DNA of 9,583 bases from an uncultured Flavobacterium sp. (GCF_946479975.1 NZ_CAMLIX010000189.1:1-9583), one strand, 5' to 3'. Positions 1 to 6,451 are shown, counted from the stretch's first letter. A program made the numbers and translations. The notes: generated from the letters alone by a model not told the origin.

Positions 1-1222
1 AAGTCAAACGGAAATATTTAGCTGGAGCTTCTTCTAAAAAGTCTTCTCTTTCAATATATAATTCACGTGAAAAAGGTACTTTTCTGAAACCTGCATTTTC
101 ATCTTCCTGATTGTTTTCAGCTTCCAGCCACTCTTCTTTTCCTTCCGGATAATTGGTAATAATCACTTTTACCGGATCTAAAACAGCCATTACACGAGGT
201 GCAATTTTATTCAAATCTTCACGGATACAAAATTCTAAAACCGATACATTGATCAGATTATCACGTTTTGCAATACCAATTGTGTTAGCAAAATTACGTA
301 AAGAAGCAGCTGTATAACCACGTCTTCTTAACCCAGAAATTGTTGACATTCTAGGATCATCCCAACCACTAACATGCTTTTCTTTAACTAGTTGCTGTAA
401 TTTTCTTTTACTAACAACTGTATGTGATAAGTTACGTCTTGCAAATTCTCTTTGCTTTGGACGCAGTTTATTTTCATCTAAAATCTGATCTAAAAACCAA
501 TCGTATAATTCACGGTGAGGCAAAAATTCTAGTGTACAAAATGAGTGAGAAATTTGCTCTAAATAATCACTTTGTCCGTGTGCCCAATCGTACATTGGAT
601 AGATTTTCCAATCGTCACCAGTTCTGTGGTGATGTTTGTGTAAAATCCTGTACATAATTGGATCACGCATTAACATGTTTGTCGATTTCATGTCGATTTT
701 TGCACGAAGAATATGTGTACCAGCCTCAAATTCACCGTTTTTCATTCTTTCGAATAAATCCAGATTTTCTTCAACAGAACGATTTCTGTAGGGACTATCG
801 GTTCCTGTTGTTGATGGAGTTCCTTTTTGAATCGCCATATCTTCAGAAGATTGGCTGTCAACATATGCTTTATCTTTTTTAATTAATAAAACTGCCCAAT
901 CGTATAATTGTTGAAAATAATCTGAAGCATAACGTTCTTCTGACCAGGTGTAACCCAACCATTCTACATCTTTTTTAATAGCATCAACAAATTCCTGTTC
1001 TTCTTTTTCAGGGTTTGTATCATCAAAACGTAAATTTACAGGAGATTGATAATCAATTCCTAAACCAAAATTTAAAGCGATTGAACTTGCGTGTCCAATG
1101 TGCAAATAGCCATTAGGTTCTGGTGGAAAACGAAAGCGAAGTTTAGTATTTGAAAGACCTGATTTTACGTCTTCCTCTATAATTTGTTCAATAAAATTGA
1201 GTGATTTCTCTTCTGATGCCAT
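1..1222 (-). CDS. glnS: Glutaminyl-tRNA synthetase, 3' part missing (window edge)
   Basis: Class I aminoacyl-tRNA synthetase that charges tRNA-Gln with glutamine in the cytoplasm. Reading leftward from ATG at 1222-1220 gives 407 codons without a stop; the C-terminal end lies outside the window (the E. coli enzyme is about 550 residues). The N-terminal catalytic domain has the class I HIGH signature at residues 41-44 within [13 protein letters not shown], followed by [12 protein letters not shown], which is typical of GlnRS. The second signature (KMSKS type) is VVSKRKL, with S271 and K272, close to the E. coli position (MSKRKL). The motif context and an uncharged HIGH neighbourhood fit GlnRS rather than GluRS. 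The start is supported by an exact TATCTTTG promoter element 20 bp upstream. The gene diverges from folB. Open frames on the plus strand at 424-882 are antisense shadows of it. Confidence 0.97.
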   Translation of the reverse strand, partial: MASEEKSLNFIEQIIEEDVKSGLSNTKLRFRFPPEPNGYLHIGHASSIALNFGLGIDYQSPVNLRFDDTNPEKEEQEFVDAIKKDVEWLGYTWSEERYASDYFQQLYDWAVLLIKKDKAYVDSQSSEDMAIQKGTPSTTGTDSPYRNRSVEENLDLFERMKNGEFEAGTHILRAKIDMKSTNMLMRDPIMYRILHKHHHRTGDDWKIYPMYDWAHGQSDYLEQISHSFCTLEFLPHRELYDWFLDQILDENKLRPKQREFARRNLSHTVVSKRKLQQLVKEKHVSGWDDPRMSTISGLRRRGYTAASLRNFANTIGIAKRDNLINVSVLEFCIREDLNKIAPRVMAVLDPVKVIITNYPEGKEEWLEAENNQEDENAGFRKVPFSRELYIEREDFLEEAPAKYFRLT

Positions 1223-1241
1223 TATTTTATAGTAATTTTAG

Positions 1242-1249
1242 CAAAGATA
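1242..1249 (-). promoter_or_regulatory. Promoter -7 element of glnS
   Basis: On the minus strand this reads TATCTTTG, an exact match to the Bacteroidota sigma-ABfr -7 consensus TAnnTTTG. It lies 20 nt before the glnS ATG, predicting a very short leader. No clear TTG -33 element is visible about 19 nt upstream. The inferred transcription start is roughly 1233-1237. Confidence 0.6.
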
Positions 1250-1264
1250 AAAAAAAGGTTTCAG

Positions 1265-1320
1265 GTTTCAGGTTTAAAGTTATTTAAGTGGCGCATAACC
1301 TGAAACTTTAAACGTGAAAC
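1265..1320. repeat. Imperfect inverted repeat before folB
   Basis: Two 17-nt arms (1265-1281 and 1304-1320) are reverse complements except at one position and enclose a 22-nt loop. The left arm reads GTTTCAGGTTTAAAGTT. The left side also has a short direct duplication of TTTCAGG just upstream (1259-1265 and 1266-1272). The right arm ends 9 nt before the folB start codon, so the hairpin would sit in the folB leader or overlap its promoter. It is not followed by a T-run on the plus strand, so it is not a standard terminator. It looks like a small dispersed intergenic repeat. Confidence 0.7.
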
Positions 1321-1329
1321 AATATAAAA

Positions 1330-1689
1330 ATGGGAATTATTAAACTAAAAAATATCCGTACTTTTTCTTACCACGGATGTTTAATTGAAGAAGGAAAAAT
1401 TGGATCTGACTACACAGTCGATCTAAAAATAAAAACCAATTTACAGAAATCAGCCGAAACAGATCACCTTTTAGACACGGTAGATTATGTTCATTTGAAC
1501 AAAATTGTTGCTGAAGAAATGGCAATTCGTTCGCATTTATTAGAGCATGTGGCTAAAAGAATCAATATTCGCGTACTCGCAGAGATAGAAACAGTAGAAA
1601 AAACGACAGTTTGGGTTTCTAAAGTTAATCCTCCTATTGGTGGTGATGTTGAGTCAGTTACTATAAAAATAACGGAAAGCAGAAAGTAA
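1330..1689 (+). CDS. folB: Dihydroneopterin aldolase
   Basis: Converts 7,8-dihydroneopterin to 6-hydroxymethyl-dihydropterin and glycolaldehyde in folate biosynthesis; cytoplasmic, usually a homo-octamer. The 119-residue length is normal for the family. Family landmarks are all visible: YHG at 14-16 with acidic E20-E21 just after, the DYxxL segment with Y53 (the counterpart of the catalytic tyrosine), the SHLLEHVAKRI helix with E72 (pterin-anchoring glutamate), and SKVNPPIGG with K98 (the catalytic lysine position). The ATG at 1330 is the first in frame and starts the conserved first strand (IIKLKNIRTFSYHG). No Shine-Dalgarno sequence is seen, as is usual in Bacteroidota. It is divergent from glnS with a 107-bp gap, most of it an inverted repeat. 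No terminator follows; the tRNA-Cys promoter begins about 50 bp downstream. Confidence 0.93.
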   Translation: MGIIKLKNIRTFSYHGCLIEEGKIGSDYTVDLKIKTNLQKSAETDHLLDTVDYVHLNKIVAEEMAIRSHLLEHVAKRINIRVLAEIETVEKTTVWVSKVNPPIGGDVESVTIKITESRK

Positions 1690-1737
1690 TAATTACAATT
1701 AAAACTGTATTTTTTCAAAATAGTTCATTTGAAACTT

Positions 1738-1766
1738 TTGAAATTTAAAGATTTTAGTTACTTTTG
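1738..1766 (+). promoter_or_regulatory. Promoter of tRNA-Cys
   Basis: TTG at 1738-1740 and TACTTTTG at 1759-1766 are separated by 18 nt. This closely matches the Bacteroidota primary-sigma promoter TTG-N19-TAnnTTTG. The -7 element ends 17 nt before the first base of the mature tRNA, a normal distance for a start point around 1772. It is the best complete promoter in the window, as expected for a stable RNA gene. Confidence 0.7.
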
Positions 1767-1783
1767 CCATCCGTTCAAGTAAT

Positions 1784-1854
1784 GGCGTCGTGGCCGAGCG
1801 GCTAGGCTGGGCTCTGCAAAAGCTCCTACTCCGGTTCGAATCCGGACGATGCCT
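1784..1854 (+). tRNA. tRNA-Cys (anticodon GCA)
   Basis: A full cloverleaf of 71 nt. The acceptor stem pairs GGCGTCG (1784-1790) with CGATGCC (1847-1853), with one G-T pair. The D stem is GCC/GGC (1793-1795 with 1805-1807). The anticodon stem is GGGCT/AGCTC with loop CTGCAAA and anticodon GCA at 1816-1818. The T arm is TCCGG-TTCGAAT-CCGGA (1830-1846). The discriminator base is T1854, the identity base expected of tRNA-Cys. CCA is not encoded, so it is added after transcription. The gene has its own promoter upstream and a strong terminator at 1856-1887, so it appears monocistronic. Its last 22 nt are copied four more times downstream. Confidence 0.96.
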
Positions 1855-1855
1855 C

Positions 1856-1887
1856 AAAACCTTCAAAGCAATTTGAAGGTTTTTTTT
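1856..1887 (+). terminator. tRNA-Cys terminator (array copy 1)
   Basis: A 12-bp perfect stem (AAAACCTTCAAA, 1856-1867, with 1872-1883), GCAA tetraloop and an eight-T run ending at 1887. It starts one base after the CC following the discriminator, so it ends tRNA-Cys transcription immediately behind the gene. Confidence 0.9.
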
Positions 1888-1946
1888 ATGTCTAATTTTT
1901 AGAAAAAATTAATTAAAGATATTGGTTCGAATCCTAACAATGCCTC

Positions 1947-1977
1947 AAAACCTTCAAAGCAATTTGAAGGTTTTTTT
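1947..1977 (+). terminator. Terminator copy 2 in array
   Basis: The same hairpin as the tRNA-Cys terminator, with an intact stem and GCAA loop and a T-run one base shorter. No promoter is visible between it and copy 1, so it would act only on read-through transcripts. Confidence 0.75.
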
Positions 1978-2036
1978 ATGTCTAATTTTTAGAAAAAATT
2001 AATTAAAAATATTGGTTCGAATCCGGACGATTTACT

Positions 2037-2067
2037 AAACCTTCAAAGCAATTTGAAGGTTTTTTTT
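2037..2067 (+). terminator. Terminator copy 3 in array
   Basis: Intact hairpin and eight-T run although the tRNA-derived bases just before it are altered (GATTTACT in place of GATGCCTC). The 5' arm is one A shorter. Confidence 0.75.
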
Positions 2068-2125
2068 ATGTCTAATTTTTAGAAAAAATTAATTAAAATA
2101 TTGGTTCGAATCCGGACGATGCCTC

Positions 2126-2158
2126 AAAACCTTCAAAGCAATTTGAAGGTTTTCTTTT
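2126..2158 (+). terminator. Terminator copy 4 in array
   Basis: The stem and loop are identical to copy 1, but the T-run is broken by a C at 2154. Confidence 0.7.
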
Positions 2159-2216
2159 ATGTTTAATTTTTAGAAAAAATTAATTAAAATATTGGTTCGA
2201 ATCCGGACGATGCCTC

Positions 2217-2247
2217 AAAACCTTCAAAGCAATTTAAAGGTTTTTTT
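2217..2247 (+). terminator. Terminator copy 5, end of array
   Basis: Last copy. A G-to-A change in the 3' arm (TTTAAAGG) puts one C-A mismatch in the stem; the T-run is seven long. The array's AT-rich tail is absent after this copy, so the sequence from 2248 (CCTAATACG) is the flank on the far side of the array. Confidence 0.7.
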
Positions 2248-2264
2248 CCTAATACGAAAGTAAG

Positions 2265-2291
2265 CCCGACAGGTTTTAAAAACCTGTCGGG
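2265..2291. repeat. Perfect hairpin, CCCGACAGG type
   Basis: CCCGACAGGTTTT (2265-2277) is the exact reverse complement of 2279-2291. On the plus strand the 3' arm runs into TTTCTTGTTT, and the flanking AAG pairs partly with TTT. It could work as a weak terminator, but there is already a terminator row upstream. It is more likely one of the small hairpin repeats common between genes in flavobacteria (from memory of the group, not tested). Confidence 0.7.
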
Positions 2292-2311
2292 TTTCTTGTT
2301 TATCCACAATC

Positions 2312-2413
2312 TTGTCATTTCGACGAAGGAGAAATCACACGCGGGATACCGCAAAGCGAACAACCAATCTTTGTCGAATTTCTAGTGTGATTTCTCCTTC
2401 GTCGAAATGACAA
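2312..2413. repeat. Long perfect inverted repeat, 29-bp arms
   Basis: Arms 2312-2340 and 2385-2413 are perfect reverse complements over 29 bp, with the core GTCATTTCGACGAAGGAG. The 44-nt centre contains a small hairpin (GCGG-GATA-CCGC, 2341-2352) and a partial echo of the arm (TTGTCGAATTTCT, 2371-2383). No protein is encoded. The size and structure fit a palindromic MITE- or REP-like element; the arm core is one I associate with dispersed repeats in Flavobacterium genomes. No target-site duplication is obvious at the edges. Confidence 0.85.
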
Positions 2414-2432
2414 ACAGAATCTGTAAATTGTC

Positions 2433-2465
2433 AACTTTGTCAAAGTTTAAAACTTTGACAAAGTT
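2433..2465. repeat. Perfect palindrome AACTTTGTCAAAGTTT
   Basis: 2433-2448 and 2450-2465 are perfect reverse complements around a single central base. Each arm is itself a near-perfect palindrome (AACTTTG-T-CAAAGTT), so the site can fold in more than one way. It lacks a T-run and is not a good terminator. Probably another small dispersed intergenic repeat. Confidence 0.7.
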
Positions 2466-2486
2466 CTTAACGATACTTATAAACAC

Positions 2487-2513
2487 AAAAAAACCTCTGA
2501 AATTCAGAGGTTT
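2487..2513 (-). terminator. Terminator of the rnr-GIN-LysE cluster
   Basis: A 10-bp perfect stem, AAACCTCTGA (2491-2500) with 2504-2513, and a 3-nt loop. Read on the minus strand the stem is followed by an uninterrupted T-run (A's at 2487-2493 on the plus strand). It lies 28 bp beyond the LysE stop codon, as expected for the end of this transcript. It could work weakly in the plus direction too. Confidence 0.88.
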
Positions 2514-2540
2514 AATTTTATAATTTTGAGTTATTAACAA

Positions 2541-3221
2541 CTACTTCTTTTCTATTCTATCGAAAGCATTTTTTACCATTTCTTTTTCTCCTGGAAACCA
2601 GCCTTGAGTTATTAATGCTAAACCAAAAATCATTAAAACAATACTTATTCCTTTTTTAATTTTAAGAATATTAGTCGGTGTCATTTTAGATTTTAATTGT
2701 TTGGCTAATAGAATTTTAATACAATCTACTAACAAATAAGTAATGATTACTGAAGCAAAAAAAGTAAACATTCTGGAGTTTTGCATTTCTAATTTTGGTC
2801 CGACAGAAATAATTACAGCCAGCCAAAAACCAAGAACTCCAATGTTGATAACGTTCAGTAAAAACCCTTTTACGAATAAACTTCCGTAATTTCTTTTGAT
2901 GATATCACGATCAATTTCTTCATCATCTATTTTTTCATTGTTTTTTAATCTTAGAAAAGAAATAATGCCGTAAGCGAGCATAATAATTCCTCCAAAAATA
3001 AAAAGAGCAGGTTTATCTTTTAAACTTTGAATAAGCCTGTAACTGCCCAAATAAGCAATTCCAATAAAAAAAACATCACCTAATACTACACCAAAATCAA
3101 AAGCCATTGCAGCTCTAAATCCTTTTGTAATACTGGTTTCAAGTAGTATAAAAAATACCGGACCTACCATAAAACTTAGAAAAAGTCCCCATGGCAGTCC
3201 AGCTAAAATATCATTTATCAT
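2541..3221 (-). CDS. LysE/RhtB-family amino-acid exporter-like membrane protein
   Basis: A 226-residue inner-membrane protein of the LysE/RhtB exporter superfamily, which pumps amino acids or related small molecules out of the cell; the substrate here cannot be told. The N-terminal segment has the family's G-P pair (G20-P21 in SFMVGPVFF) and the ETSITKGFRAAMAFDFGVVLGD stretch typical of flavobacterial members. Hydrophobic segments are visible near residues 5-28, 37-62, 72-90, 114-140, 149-170 and 187-208, fitting six membrane spans. A charged loop (KNNEKIDDEEIDRDIIKR) separates spans three and four. ATG at 3221 is preferred; a TTG codon at 3224 directly before it would add one residue. The start is 10 nt after the stop of the GIN-domain gene, so the two are co-transcribed. 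A terminator follows at 2487-2513. Confidence 0.88.
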   Translation of the reverse strand: MINDILAGLPWGLFLSFMVGPVFFILLETSITKGFRAAMAFDFGVVLGDVFFIGIAYLGSYRLIQSLKDKPALFIFGGIIMLAYGIISFLRLKNNEKIDDEEIDRDIIKRNYGSLFVKGFLLNVINIGVLGFWLAVIISVGPKLEMQNSRMFTFFASVIITYLLVDCIKILLAKQLKSKMTPTNILKIKKGISIVLMIFGLALITQGWFPGEKEMVKNAFDRIEKK

Positions 3222-3231
3222 CAAACGCGTA

Positions 3232-3900
3232 TTATTTTACTTCTTCGATTTTACCACCGAATACTGTTTTTTGGTTTATTTGTTTTGGTTTACCGTAAAT
3301 GTAAATAGAGCCTCCTGCGCTCACTTTTGCATCAACAAGGGTCGAAGCATTAACATCGGCTTTTCCGCCCGCAGAAACGCTTACTTTCGTCTGAGACGTG
3401 GCTAATTTACTTCCTAGGAAATATCCACCAGCTCCTAATGCAGCATCAAGGTTATCTGCTTTACCAGTTGCAGTAATTTCTCCACCAGAAACTGAACTTA
3501 CTTTTAGCTTATCAACATTCAAATCTACATTAATTTTTCCACCTTCTTGTGCACTTACTTTAAATGAAGTCGCTTTGATGGTTTCTTTACTATTTACAGT
3601 CGCACCTTCATTAACATCAATTAATTCGATGTGTTTGTAATACAAAGTAACGTCAAGATCATTTCCTGACAAAAGTTTTGGAAAAGGCATTCTTAATTTT
3701 AAAATACCATTTTTATTAACAGCTTCTAATTCTGCTTCTCTTGCTCCTTTTATAACAATCTTATTTTCAGAAGACTGAACTAATTTTACACTTAATTTAT
3801 CGTAAACTTTTACGGTATCGAAATCTCCCAAAGTTTTGGTAACCTGACCAAAAGACATTTGAGTTAATAAAATCACTGCTCCAACAATTAGCTTTTTCAT
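3232..3900 (-). CDS. Secreted GIN-domain (DUF2807) protein
   Basis: A 222-residue exported protein. Residues 1-19 (MKKLIVGAVILLTQMSFGQ) form a clear Sec signal peptide with likely cleavage near SFG/Q. The rest is one DUF2807/GIN domain, beginning at FDTVKVYDKLSVKLV and made of repeated short beta strands rich in S, G, V and K (KVSAQEGGKINV, KVSSVSGGEI, KVSAGGSIYIYG). This is the pattern of a right-handed beta-helix-like fold. Such proteins are very common in Bacteroidota; their biochemical role is not established, although some are annotated as putative auto-transporter adhesins. No lipobox cysteine follows the signal and no type IX secretion C-terminal domain is seen, so a periplasmic or loosely surface-associated place is inferred. 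It starts 23 nt after rnr and no separate promoter is visible in that gap. Confidence 0.9.
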   Translation of the reverse strand: MKKLIVGAVILLTQMSFGQVTKTLGDFDTVKVYDKLSVKLVQSSENKIVIKGAREAELEAVNKNGILKLRMPFPKLLSGNDLDVTLYYKHIELIDVNEGATVNSKETIKATSFKVSAQEGGKINVDLNVDKLKVSSVSGGEITATGKADNLDAALGAGGYFLGSKLATSQTKVSVSAGGKADVNASTLVDAKVSAGGSIYIYGKPKQINQKTVFGGKIEEVK

Positions 3901-3923
3901 ACTTTTATTTTTTTAATTAATAC

Positions 3924-6107
3924 TTATTCTGCTCTTCGCAAAAAATGAAAATCAAGTTGTTTTTTAACCAAATCTGCATTTTTTACCTTAACGTAAATTT
4001 CGTCTCCCAATTGCAATATATGGTTTGAAGTTGCTCCAACCAAGGCATATTGTTTTTCATCGAAAGTATAATAATCATCTTTTATTTCTCTGATTCTTAC
4101 CATTCCTTCGCATTTATTAGAAACGATTTCAACATAAATTCCCCATTCTGTAACACCAGAAATAACGCCAAGGAATTCTTCATCCTGATGATCCTGCATG
4201 TATTTAACCTGCATGTATTTGATACTATCTCGTTCAGCATTTGTTGCTAAACTTTCCATGTTTGAGCAATGTAAACATTTAGTTTCATATTCTTCTTCAT
4301 TAACAGAAGCGCCTCCATCCAAATAAAATTGTAACAAACGGTGAACCATAACATCCGGATAACGACGAATTGGCGATGTAAAATGGCTATAATAATCAAA
4401 AGCCAAACCATAATGTCCAATATTATCTGTAGAATATTTGGCTTTACTCATACTTCTAATCGCAAGAGTATCAATAAGATTTTGTTCTTTCTTACCGTTT
4501 ACTTCTTCCATTAAAGCATTTAATGATTTCGAAATATCACCTTTGTTTCTAAAATCAATCTTGTATCCAAACTTAGCAATTACGGTTTGCATTGCAATTA
4601 ATTTGTCTTCGTTTGGTTCGTCGTGAATACGGTAAATAAAGGTTTTCTTTTGTTTTCCAATGTATTCGGCCACTTTTCTATTAGCCAAAAGCATAAATTC
4701 TTCAATCAAATGGTTGGCATCTTTTGAAACTTTGAAATAAACGCCTTCTGGTTCTCCAGCTTCATCTAGATTGAATTTCACTTCCACTTTATCAAAAGAA
4801 ATAGCACCATTCTGCATTCTTTTCTTTCTTAAAATTTTGGCTAATTCATCTAATTTCAAAGTTGCTTCCACAATTTCATCTGAAACAACATAAGAATCTC
4901 CAGTAATAGAAATATCAACCGGAATTGTATTATTTCCTTTTGTTTCAATAATATGCTGCGCTTCTTCGTAAGCAAAACGCTGATCTGAATAAATTACAGT
5001 TCTTCCAAACCATTGGTTGATAACTTGTGCAGTTGGCGAAACTTCAAATACTGCAGAGAATGTATATTTTTCTTCATTTGGGCGAAGTGAACACGCAAAA
5101 TTTGACAACACTTCTGGAAGCATTGGCACTACTCTATCTACCAAATAAACCGAAGTGGCTCTTTGATACGCTTCATCATCTAAGATTGTTCCTTCTTCTA
5201 AATAGTACGAAACATCGGCAATATGAATTCCGATTTCAAAGTTTCCGTTTTCTAACTTTTTGAAAGACAAAGCATCATCAAAATCTTTTGCATCTTTTGG
5301 GTCAATCGTAAACGTAAGTGTATCACGCATATCACGACGTTTTGCAATCTCAGATTCTTGAATCGAAGTATCTATTTTTTGTGCAAAAACCTCTACTTCT
5401 ACAGGGAAATCTGATGGCAAACCATATTCTGCTAAAATCGCATGAATTTCTGTATTGTGTTCTCCAGGTTTTCCTAAAACTTTAATTACAGATCCAAACG
5501 GACTATCAGCTCTTTTTGGCCAGTCTTCAATCGTAACCAAAACAACATCACCGTTTTCTGCTTCTCCAATTTTATCTTTCGGAATAAAAATATCAGTATA
5601 CATTTTTGGATTTGCAGTCGATACAAAAGCAAAATTCGCTTGAATATCAATCACTCCAACAAAATCTGTTTTATCTCTTTCTACAACTTCAATTACTTCA
5701 CCTTCAGGTCTTTTTCCTTTTCTTCTATTATAAACGTAAACTTTTACTTTGTCTTTGTCTAACGCACGATTCAAATTATTGGTAGGAATAAAAACATCTT
5801 CTTCAAATTCATCACAAACAAAATATGCCGTTTTTCTAGACGTCATATCTATCGTTCCTTCGTAATAATCCTGACTTTCAGCTTTAACTAAATATTTGCC
5901 AGGTTCTGTTTCTATAATTTTCTTTTGCGAAGCCAGAATTTTCAATTCTTTTATAATCTGATTTCTACTATTGGTATCATCAAGTTCTAGCTTTGCTCCT
6001 ATCTGTTTATAATTAAATGGTTTATTAGCATTTTGCGATAAAATCTTTATTATTTTTCCAGAGAAATCTTTCTCTTTTTTTATCGGCTTTCTAATTTTCT
6101 TACTCAT
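3924..6107 (-). CDS. rnr: Ribonuclease R
   Basis: A processive 3'-to-5' exoribonuclease of the RNB family that degrades structured RNA and takes part in mRNA and rRNA quality control. With the start at ATG 6107 it has 727 residues, a normal size. In order it has an N-terminal winged helix (about 20-75), cold-shock OB domains (about 80-235), the RNB catalytic domain (about 255-590) and a C-terminal S1 domain (about 640-722, EFLGVISGVTEWGIYVEI). The catalytic motif IDPKDAKDFDDAL gives D269, D275, D277 and D278, spaced exactly as D272, D278, D280 and D281 in E. coli RNase R; HFTSPIRRYPD near the end of RNB is also present. The frame is open back to 6167, but the extra 20 residues are not RNase R-like and MSKKIRK is a typical start. 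It heads a probable three-gene transcript with the GIN and LysE genes. Confidence 0.96.
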   Translation of the reverse strand: MSKKIRKPIKKEKDFSGKIIKILSQNANKPFNYKQIGAKLELDDTNSRNQIIKELKILASQKKIIETEPGKYLVKAESQDYYEGTIDMTSRKTAYFVCDEFEEDVFIPTNNLNRALDKDKVKVYVYNRRKGKRPEGEVIEVVERDKTDFVGVIDIQANFAFVSTANPKMYTDIFIPKDKIGEAENGDVVLVTIEDWPKRADSPFGSVIKVLGKPGEHNTEIHAILAEYGLPSDFPVEVEVFAQKIDTSIQESEIAKRRDMRDTLTFTIDPKDAKDFDDALSFKKLENGNFEIGIHIADVSYYLEEGTILDDEAYQRATSVYLVDRVVPMLPEVLSNFACSLRPNEEKYTFSAVFEVSPTAQVINQWFGRTVIYSDQRFAYEEAQHIIETKGNNTIPVDISITGDSYVVSDEIVEATLKLDELAKILRKKRMQNGAISFDKVEVKFNLDEAGEPEGVYFKVSKDANHLIEEFMLLANRKVAEYIGKQKKTFIYRIHDEPNEDKLIAMQTVIAKFGYKIDFRNKGDISKSLNALMEEVNGKKEQNLIDTLAIRSMSKAKYSTDNIGHYGLAFDYYSHFTSPIRRYPDVMVHRLLQFYLDGGASVNEEEYETKCLHCSNMESLATNAERDSIKYMQVKYMQDHQDEEFLGVISGVTEWGIYVEIVSNKCEGMVRIREIKDDYYTFDEKQYALVGATSNHILQLGDEIYVKVKNADLVKKQLDFHFLRRAE

Positions 6108-6217
6108 ATATCTTTTCTTATAAGGTTTAAAATTACAAATAAGATACCAAATAATTCTTTTTAACAAATAGAATTATTAAAAATATAACTTTTCGTACAT
6201 TTACAAAAAGACCTAAA

Positions 6218-6451
6218 ATGGGAAGCTTTAAAACGATCGCCATATTCAATTATCAGCACGAAACCGTAGTTCTCAAACACTTACTCGAACAAGATGGCAT
6301 TCCATATTTTTTTGAAAATGAAATGACGCTTTCTGTTATGCCATTTTATTCCAATGCGCTTGGAGGCATCAAACTTAAAGTTCATCCAAACGATTTCGAG
6401 CAGGTTCAGGAAATTCTGGACAATCTCAACAATCCACTTAAAATTGTCTGA
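6218..6451 (+). CDS. Small DUF2007 (putative signal-transducing) protein
   Basis: A 77-residue soluble protein. It matches the small DUF2007 family: an N-terminal strand KTIAIFNYQHETVVLKHLLEQDGIPYFFENE, then the conserved NALGGIKLKVHPNDFEQVQEIL segment, where family members carry an aliphatic-GG-aliphatic turn followed by an acidic helix. The family is called a putative signal-transducing protein, but no biochemical role is established. It lacks a signal peptide and membrane segments. It diverges from rnr with a 110-bp AT-rich gap. Two near matches to the TAnnTTTG promoter element lie upstream (TAACTTTT at 6186 and TACATTTA at 6196), each with one mismatch, so the promoter is not certain. No convincing terminator follows. 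Confidence 0.82.
   Translation: MGSFKTIAIFNYQHETVVLKHLLEQDGIPYFFENEMTLSVMPFYSNALGGIKLKVHPNDFEQVQEILDNLNNPLKIV

Larger units (their letters stand above)
1833..2247 (+). repeat. Tandem array of tRNA-Cys 3' end plus terminator, 4.6 copies
   Basis: Five copies of a unit of about 90 bp begin at 1833, 1924, 2014, 2103 and 2194 (spacings 91, 90, 89, 91). Copy 1 starts inside the T stem of the real tRNA. Each unit consists of GGTTCGAATCC plus the acceptor 3' strand, an AACCTTCAAA-GCAA-TTTGAAGGTT hairpin with a T-run, and an AT-rich tail containing TAATTTTT-AGA-AAAAATTA (another 8-bp hairpin). Copies 2-5 are preceded by AATATT instead of the tRNA T-stem strand, so they are not tRNA genes. Copy 2 changes GGACGA to TAACAA. 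Copy 3 is altered from the acceptor strand up to the terminator (GATTTACT). Copy 4 has a C in its T-run. Copy 5 stops after its terminator. The E. coli tyrT locus has a comparable plan, with downstream repeats each starting with the tRNA 3' end; any function here is unknown. Confidence 0.95.

Noticed and set aside
424..882. Two plus-strand open frames (77 and 74 codons)
   Set aside because: They lie entirely antisense to the well-supported glnS reading frame and have no family resemblance.
1340..1718. Minus-strand open frames over folB
   Set aside because: Shadows of folB, whose active-site residues are all in place on the plus strand.
1924..2215. Extra tRNA genes or a CRISPR array in the 90-bp repeats
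   Set aside because: Copies 2-5 contain only the T loop and acceptor 3' strand, without D arm, anticodon or 5' acceptor strand. The units are contiguous with no unique spacers, so they are neither tRNAs nor a CRISPR array.
3398..5643. Plus-strand frames inside the GIN and rnr genes (for example 3398-3640, 4050-4250, 5027-5263)
   Set aside because: All are antisense to strongly supported minus-strand genes, with no domain or promoter support.
6108..6167. A 20-residue N-terminal extension of RNase R
   Set aside because: MLKRIIWYLICNFKPYKKRY is hydrophobic and unlike the family; the ATG at 6107 gives a typical basic N-terminus and standard length, with catalytic residues three positions from the E. 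coli numbering.
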